Shown here: positions 6,390 to 9,885 of the stretch, in pieces | How positions within the stretch are numbered: the first letter of the stretch is position 1 | Layout: the number at the start of each line of letters is the position of its first letter | NCBI GenBank assembly: GCA_900313285.1 | Contig: OMQP01000027.1 | Coordinates: 1-9,885 of the forward strand | Direction of reading: 5' to 3' | Origin: an uncultured Pseudomonadota bacterium | Lineage (GTDB): Bacteria > Pseudomonadota > Alphaproteobacteria > Rs-D84 | Length of the DNA stretch: 9,885 bases | Position numbers and translations under genes: made by a program | The notes under the pieces: model-generated | What the model saw: only the letters and a program-made list of their open reading frames with translations | Database searches by the model: none | What the model was told of the DNA's origin: nothing

Positions 6390-6730
6390 TATACATTGGT
6401 TTTTCTAAACGAACACATAAATTATATGCGAAAATTTTATGCAAACGATTTAAACATTGTGCCCCTGTCGTTATTCACGGGCAAAAATGTTATCTTTACC
6501 AGTTTGTAAACAGAAATAACATTGTCAAAATTGAATTAAATAAACGTGATTTAACTGTATTAAAACATTACGGTTGGATATTTGTAAAATACAGCGCAAA
6601 AAACGCCCCACAATGTCCAGAAAAAATAAAAGCGATAACATGTGTTCAATTTACAAAAAGATTTTGCCACATCCAAAAAAAATGCGTTTTAACACCATAT
6701 GATTTATTCAGGTTTATACATGATAAATAA
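6386..6730 (+). CDS. Small cysteine-rich protein; possible permuted papain-like fold
   Basis: This 114-residue protein is not one I can name. It is basic, lacks a signal peptide and membrane helix, and contains seven cysteines (19, 25, 35, 77, 86, 94, 100). The order of features is suggestive: a His in an early beta-like stretch (FKHCAPVVI, His 24), then a Cys near the C-terminus (ITCVQFT, Cys 86) followed by LTPYDLFRFI (102-111). This His-then-Cys order, with a TP..L helix after the Cys, recalls permuted NlpC/P60 or YiiX-like enzymes. That reading is inference and the family is not confirmed. AAAGG lies 8 nt before the ATG. The gene ends in a hairpin shared with yidC. Confidence 0.7.
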   Translation: MIYIGFSKRTHKLYAKILCKRFKHCAPVVIHGQKCYLYQFVNRNNIVKIELNKRDLTVLKHYGWIFVKYSAKNAPQCPEKIKAITCVQFTKRFCHIQKKCVLTPYDLFRFIHDK

Positions 6731-6752
6731 AAATGCCCAAACGGGCATTTTT
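6729..6752. terminator. Bidirectional intrinsic terminator
   Basis: AAAAATGCCC (6729-6738) and GGGCATTTTT (6743-6752) form a 10-bp stem with loop AAAC. It serves both the plus-strand small gene, ending at 6730, and yidC on the minus strand. The stop codons of both genes touch the stem. Confidence 0.85.
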
Positions 6753-8301
6753 ATTTGGTTGTTTTTTTGATGATATACATTTGCAAAATCCCAAACAAAT
6801 TAGATACCGTCCAATAAAGAACCAATCCAGCCGGCATCCATGCAAACATTACTGTAAATAATAAAGGCATCCATTTCATAACACGTTGTGTTGATGCTGT
6901 AATATCGTTCACATTTTTTGATGTTTTTGGTGTTTGCAAATATTGCTGTAACCACATTGTTAAACCCATCAAAATCGGCAATATGAAATACGGATCCATA
7001 ACTGCCAAATCTGATATCCACAAGAAGTGAGCACTGCGCATTGGGACAGATATTACCAATGCTTTATATAACGCAAAAAATATTGGTATTTGAATCAGCA
7101 TTGGCAAACAACCCGACATTGGAGATGTCTTGTGTGCCTGGTATACTTTCATCATTTCCATTTGCAGACGCGCTTTGTCATTTGCATATAATTTTTGAAC
7201 ACGTTGTAATTCAGGTTGCATTTTTTGCATAGCCATAGTTGATGCAAATGATTTACGTGTCAATGGCCATATCAAAATACGCAAAATCAGTGTCATTAAA
7301 ATAATAGCCACACCATAATTACCGACCAGTGCATACAACCAATTTAACATCCATAACATAGGTTGCGCAAAAAACCAGAACCAACCATAATCTACTGTTT
7401 TTGTAATACCAGGAATATTATTTGATGCGATTTTCAATAAATCACCCTGGCGTGGTCCTGCATAGATATACGTGTTTATCTCTTCTGTTTTTCCTGGTGC
7501 AATTTTAACCGGCGCAACATTTGAATCTGCTAAATATAAATCGCCATTTTTCTTTAAACTGATTGTTTGGTCATTTGCGTCGATTGCTGCAACAGTTTCC
7601 CAATATTGATCTGCAAAACCAAATGATCCACGCACAGTAGAATATGCGAAAGATTTTTTATTTAATTTATTCCAATTTGCATAATCAAGATTTGAATTAG
7701 CATAAACCACACCGCCCATTTCAACCACAGAAGATTGTATTTTTGAATCACCATGAATTATGCGTGCATATGGTGCAATATTTATTTCTTTGTTTAAATG
7801 ATTAGTAATTTTATCTGATACAGTTATCATATAACCATCGACCGTTATATTGCGTGCAAAATGAACATCGCGTCCATAATGCATAACATCAGATTTTAAT
7901 TCCCAATGTGTATTTATATTTGGTATTTGCGTATCAGGTGACATAAAACCGATTTCAACAAAATTATTTTTATCAGATAATAATGATACTGGTTCTTTTG
8001 TCTTAGAATCTTTGACATGTTCTTTCAAAGAAATATTTGATATACGCAACCCTGCAACATCGAAAGCAATCTTGTCATTATTTACACTATGTTTTTTAAC
8101 AGAACTTTCTTCGATATTTACAACATTTGAAACATTTGTTTGAACATTTTGTGGACGCATCCATAAACCAATTACCCACCAAGCAAAGAAAAACAAAAAC
8201 AACCACCATAAAAATCCGGAAAAACGCGATGGTTTTTTTTGATTTTGTTGCATACTTGCCCACTGATTAAAACCATTATTATTATTTAAATATTGCACCA
8301 T
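6751..8301 (-). CDS. yidC: Membrane protein insertase YidC
   Basis: YidC inserts proteins into the inner membrane, alone or with SecYEG. The 516-residue product has an N-terminal membrane helix (about 31-48), a periplasmic P1 domain (about 75-300) and the conserved five-helix core. The core includes GVAIILMTLILRILIWPL with the groove arginine (Arg 341), the cytoplasmic helices AMQKMQPELQRVQKLY and CLPMLIQIPIFFALYKAL (398-415), and the final MPAGLVLYWTVSNLFGILQ (489-507). Before the first helix is an Asn/Gln-rich stretch of about 27 residues, longer than in E. coli YidC. AAAGGAC precedes the ATG, and lspA ends 3 nt upstream, so the two form an operon. Very confident. Confidence 0.97.
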   Translation of the reverse strand: MVQYLNNNNGFNQWASMQQNQKKPSRFSGFLWWLFLFFFAWWVIGLWMRPQNVQTNVSNVVNIEESSVKKHSVNNDKIAFDVAGLRISNISLKEHVKDSKTKEPVSLLSDKNNFVEIGFMSPDTQIPNINTHWELKSDVMHYGRDVHFARNITVDGYMITVSDKITNHLNKEINIAPYARIIHGDSKIQSSVVEMGGVVYANSNLDYANWNKLNKKSFAYSTVRGSFGFADQYWETVAAIDANDQTISLKKNGDLYLADSNVAPVKIAPGKTEEINTYIYAGPRQGDLLKIASNNIPGITKTVDYGWFWFFAQPMLWMLNWLYALVGNYGVAIILMTLILRILIWPLTRKSFASTMAMQKMQPELQRVQKLYANDKARLQMEMMKVYQAHKTSPMSGCLPMLIQIPIFFALYKALVISVPMRSAHFLWISDLAVMDPYFILPILMGLTMWLQQYLQTPKTSKNVNDITASTQRVMKWMPLLFTVMFAWMPAGLVLYWTVSNLFGILQMYIIKKTTK

Positions 8302-8304
8302 TAT

Positions 8305-8874
8305 TTAGTCCTTTAAATTACGAATACATTTATTTCGATTTATAAACATGTTTATTAAATACAAAATCACACCGAAAGTGATAAACATATCCCCAACATT
8401 AAATATTGCCGGAAACGTCCAAATTCCGCCAATATGCCATTGAATAAAATCAGCAACTGCGCCGAAACGAATTCGGTCAACCAAATTTCCCAATGCGCCA
8501 CCGATTATCAAAGCGATTGGCAAACGTTCATATACCAGTGCCCGTTTAAACAAATAATATAACAACCATGCGATAATAATAGCCGTCAAAACAGATAATA
8601 TAACCGGCATTAAAAAATTAAACGCAGAAAAAGAAATTCCACGATTCCAAATAAAATGAATATTGAACAAATTAGACAAACCATAATCGCCACCGATAAT
8701 ATCGGTCCAGGAAGCAATTACACCATTAACATTACATTTTGCACAAATAACATTTGGATCAAAAATAATATCACCATATCTGGATGATAATAAATCGAAC
8801 AAATATTTTTTTGAAAAGAAATCAGCCGCAAACGCAACCAATATAATCGCAATATATTTCAAAAATCGTTTCAT
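8305..8874 (-). CDS. lspA: Lipoprotein signal peptidase (signal peptidase II)
   Basis: LspA is an inner-membrane aspartyl protease that removes the signal peptide from lipidated prolipoproteins. The start at 8874 gives 189 residues and has GGGGA about 4 nt upstream; the frame stays open to 8952, but the extra residues do not look like LspA. Conserved parts are ADFFSKK (Asp 18, Lys 22), WNRGISFS (Asn 77), GGALGNLVDR (Asn 130, Arg 134), VADF (catalytic Asp 142) and FNVGD (catalytic Asp 162). The last motif normally reads NxAD. The region between the first helix and WNRG is about 20 residues longer than usual and contains CAKC (Cys 44, Cys 47). It is transcribed ahead of yidC. Confidence 0.95.
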   Translation of the reverse strand: MKRFLKYIAIILVAFAADFFSKKYLFDLLSSRYGDIIFDPNVICAKCNVNGVIASWTDIIGGDYGLSNLFNIHFIWNRGISFSAFNFLMPVILSVLTAIIIAWLLYYLFKRALVYERLPIALIIGGALGNLVDRIRFGAVADFIQWHIGGIWTFPAIFNVGDMFITFGVILYLINMFINRNKCIRNLKD

Positions 8875-8892
8875 ATTTTCCCCGTTTTTGAA

Positions 8893-8921
8893 AATATAGC
8901 AACAAGAGATAACAAAATCAA
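8893..8921 (-). promoter_or_regulatory. Candidate sigma70-type promoter of lspA-yidC
   Basis: On the minus strand TTGATT (8921-8916) and TATATT (8898-8893) are separated by the ideal 17 nt. Transcription would start near 8886, giving a leader of about 12 nt before the ATG at 8874, which supports the shorter start for lspA. Confidence 0.6.
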
Positions 8922-8930
8922 ATATAATTA

Positions 8931-8963
8931 AAAAAACAACCCGAACACACATCGGGTTGTTTT
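8931..8963 (-). terminator. Strong intrinsic terminator, best on the minus strand
   Basis: AAAACAACCCG (8933-8943) and CGGGTTGTTTT (8953-8963) form an 11-bp stem with a 9-nt loop. On the minus strand it is followed by an unbroken T run and then AATTATA; on the plus strand the tail is only TTTTGTC. It insulates lspA-yidC from upstream minus-strand transcription. Confidence 0.75.
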
Positions 8964-9106
8964 GTCATGGTCCGCAGAAACCAAACCGATATTACATAAC
9001 CTGACTGAACACTGCAGCACGGAACAGAAGGGCGTCCGAGCCATCGTAACGCATGTGGCCGCAAACGTTTAGCCGTATCCGCCAAAAATTAATTTGGTTG
9101 ATGACA
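8963..9106 (+). ncRNA. Structured non-coding RNA, provisionally 6S-like
   Basis: No credible gene covers this stretch, yet its ends are complementary: TGTCAT (8963-8968) with ATGACA (9101-9106), then AACCAAA (8979-8985) with TTTGGTT (9093-9099). Inner pairings are CACTGC (9010-9015) with GCA(T)GTG (9051-9057) and GCACGGA (9017-9023) with TCCGAGC (9035-9041), the latter with one mismatch. This is one long interrupted hairpin of about 144 nt, the shape of 6S RNA, which binds sigma70 RNA polymerase. On the plus strand CCGATATTACATAAC follows the closing stem and CGTCCGAG comes later, resembling remembered E. coli 6S segments in the same order. TATAAT at 8923-8928 could be the -10 box, but no good -35 is visible. 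A minus-strand RNA is also possible. Confidence 0.45.
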
Positions 9107-9112
9107 GAGATT

Positions 9113-9140
9113 AAAACACCGCCAATTCGGCGGTGTTTTT
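9113..9140. terminator. Bidirectional intrinsic terminator
   Basis: AAAACACCGCC (9113-9123) and GGCGGTGTTTT (9129-9139) form an 11-bp stem with loop AATTC. It lies just after the stop of the minus-strand secreted protein gene and also at the 3' end of the putative plus-strand RNA. T-runs on both sides allow use in either direction. Confidence 0.8.
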
Positions 9141-9152
9141 CTATAAATTTTA

Positions 9153-9863
9153 TCAGTCTTCGCAATTACACTGTCCTTCAGAATCATCATCTCCATACCA
9201 ACCACAATCAGAAGGATCTTCTTCTTTTAAAACTTCTTCACACCATGATTTTGGCATTATTCCATATGAACTAAATGGGGCGTCATAAAAATTTGCCGAT
9301 ACACACTCGCCATTATTCCACTCACAACGCCCTTCTAGATGCCCAGAACCATCTTCCCAAAAAGCGGCGGACCAACATGTTGTTTCATCCGGTATCTCTG
9401 CACAAGATCCATACGGGATATCTTTTAAATACATAATATTTCTGCATCCTCCACCCCAGTATTGATAAAAACAACCATCTGTATTTTCACATGTGACATA
9501 GTCTGATATTGCAACGCAATTTGGACCTGCAGATACTTGTGATGCCGCACTGCGCACTTTCCATCCCTTAAACGTATATCCTGTTTTTGTTGGGTTCGTC
9601 GATGGTAATGTTATACCACCATCGTATGTACATGTATTTGATGTGGTTGGGACCGTTAATTTTGTATCTTCGTTATACCATTCCAGGTTTATTGTGTTTG
9701 CCGTCCAATCTGCTTCCAAATTTGCAGGACCGGTTGCGGTACCCAATGTTGATTCAACGCAATCGTTTGTTGGACTTGGCTGTATATGGTTATTTGCGTC
9801 CAATGCGATTGCTGGGCATGACATCACTGCAATTATTGCAGATGTTAAGAATAGTTTTTTCAT
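9153..9863 (-). CDS. Secreted cysteine-rich protein with an InlB-like repeat
   Basis: The 236-residue protein has a clear signal peptide (about 1-20, MKKLFLTSAIIAVMSCPAIA), so it is exported. Residues about 47-103 resemble one Listeria-Bacteroides (InlB B-type) repeat, ending in the hallmark TKTGYTFKGWKV. The rest (104-236) is cysteine-rich: 12 of the 14 cysteines of the mature part lie there, arranged in modules. Two share the pattern C-[AV]-x-I-x-D-x-x-T-C (116-125 and 154-163); both continue with two more cysteines. The C-terminus is acidic (GDDDSEGQCNCED). Disulfide-stabilised surface or extracellular function is inferred; no catalytic motif is visible. AAGGAAGG precedes the ATG. The gene stands alone, with its terminator directly after it; its promoter is mostly beyond the window. 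Confidence 0.85.
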   Translation of the reverse strand: MKKLFLTSAIIAVMSCPAIALDANNHIQPSPTNDCVESTLGTATGPANLEADWTANTINLEWYNEDTKLTVPTTSNTCTYDGGITLPSTNPTKTGYTFKGWKVRSAASQVSAGPNCVAISDYVTCENTDGCFYQYWGGGCRNIMYLKDIPYGSCAEIPDETTCWSAAFWEDGSGHLEGRCEWNNGECVSANFYDAPFSSYGIMPKSWCEEVLKEEDPSDCGWYGDDDSEGQCNCED

Positions 9864-9885
9864 TTCCCTTCCTTTTATATATCTG

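Noticed and set aside
8305..8952. Longer lspA start giving 215 residues
   Set aside because: The first 26 residues do not resemble LspA, would cover the candidate promoter at 8893-8921, and start inside a terminator hairpin. The ATG at 8874 has a ribosome-binding site and the normal family N-terminus.
8963..9106. SRP (4.5S) RNA
   Set aside because: The conserved SRP apical sequence (GGAAG...AGCAGCC) is absent on both strands.
9053..9274. 73-codon plus-strand frame
   Set aside because: It starts in the structured RNA region, crosses a terminator hairpin and overlaps the secreted-protein gene antisense; no ribosome-binding site.

Overview
The window is AT-rich and looks like the chromosome of an alphaproteobacterium, probably an uncultured host- or gut-associated lineage. 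This rests on the tRNA-Trp/secE/nusG block, the lspA-yidC pair, a type IV secretion (T4SS) operon, and a secreted protein carrying an InlB-like repeat. The taxonomic placement is inference; no rRNA or other marker in the window fixes it.

Layout: positions 1-871, minus strand, hold tRNA-Trp, secE and nusG, in the order they are transcribed. A divergent intergenic region (872-1130) follows, with one candidate promoter per strand and a 12-bp direct repeat flanking the plus promoter. Positions 1131-5750, plus strand, hold a compact three-gene operon coding VirB8-, VirB9- and VirB10-like core proteins of a T4SS. It ends in an intrinsic terminator at 5769-5796. Positions 5797-5979 hold four copies of the heptamer CGATTCG (one inverted) and a strong hairpin. 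Positions 5980-6730, plus strand, hold two small genes that I cannot name; the second is preceded by a possible 11-codon leader peptide that overlaps its start. A bidirectional terminator separates them from the convergent lspA-yidC operon (8874-6751, minus strand). Positions 8931-9140 hold a structured non-coding element, provisionally 6S-like, between two hairpin terminators. Positions 9153-9863, minus strand, encode a secreted cysteine-rich protein.

The most unusual part is the T4SS operon. The VirB9-like protein carries a C-terminal SPOR-like (peptidoglycan-binding) domain. The VirB10-like protein carries an Ig-like domain resembling the ASH/HYDIN family just outside the inner membrane, an EPEPEPVV repeat, and a long extra tail ending in a cysteine-rich segment. 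Together the three would span inner membrane, periplasm and outer membrane. No ATPase, coupling protein, pilin or lytic transglycosylase is present here, so the rest of the apparatus must lie elsewhere or be missing. The lspA-yidC pair serves lipoprotein maturation and membrane protein insertion, and SecE/NusG serve export and transcription. I see no specific functional link between these housekeeping genes and the T4SS operon.
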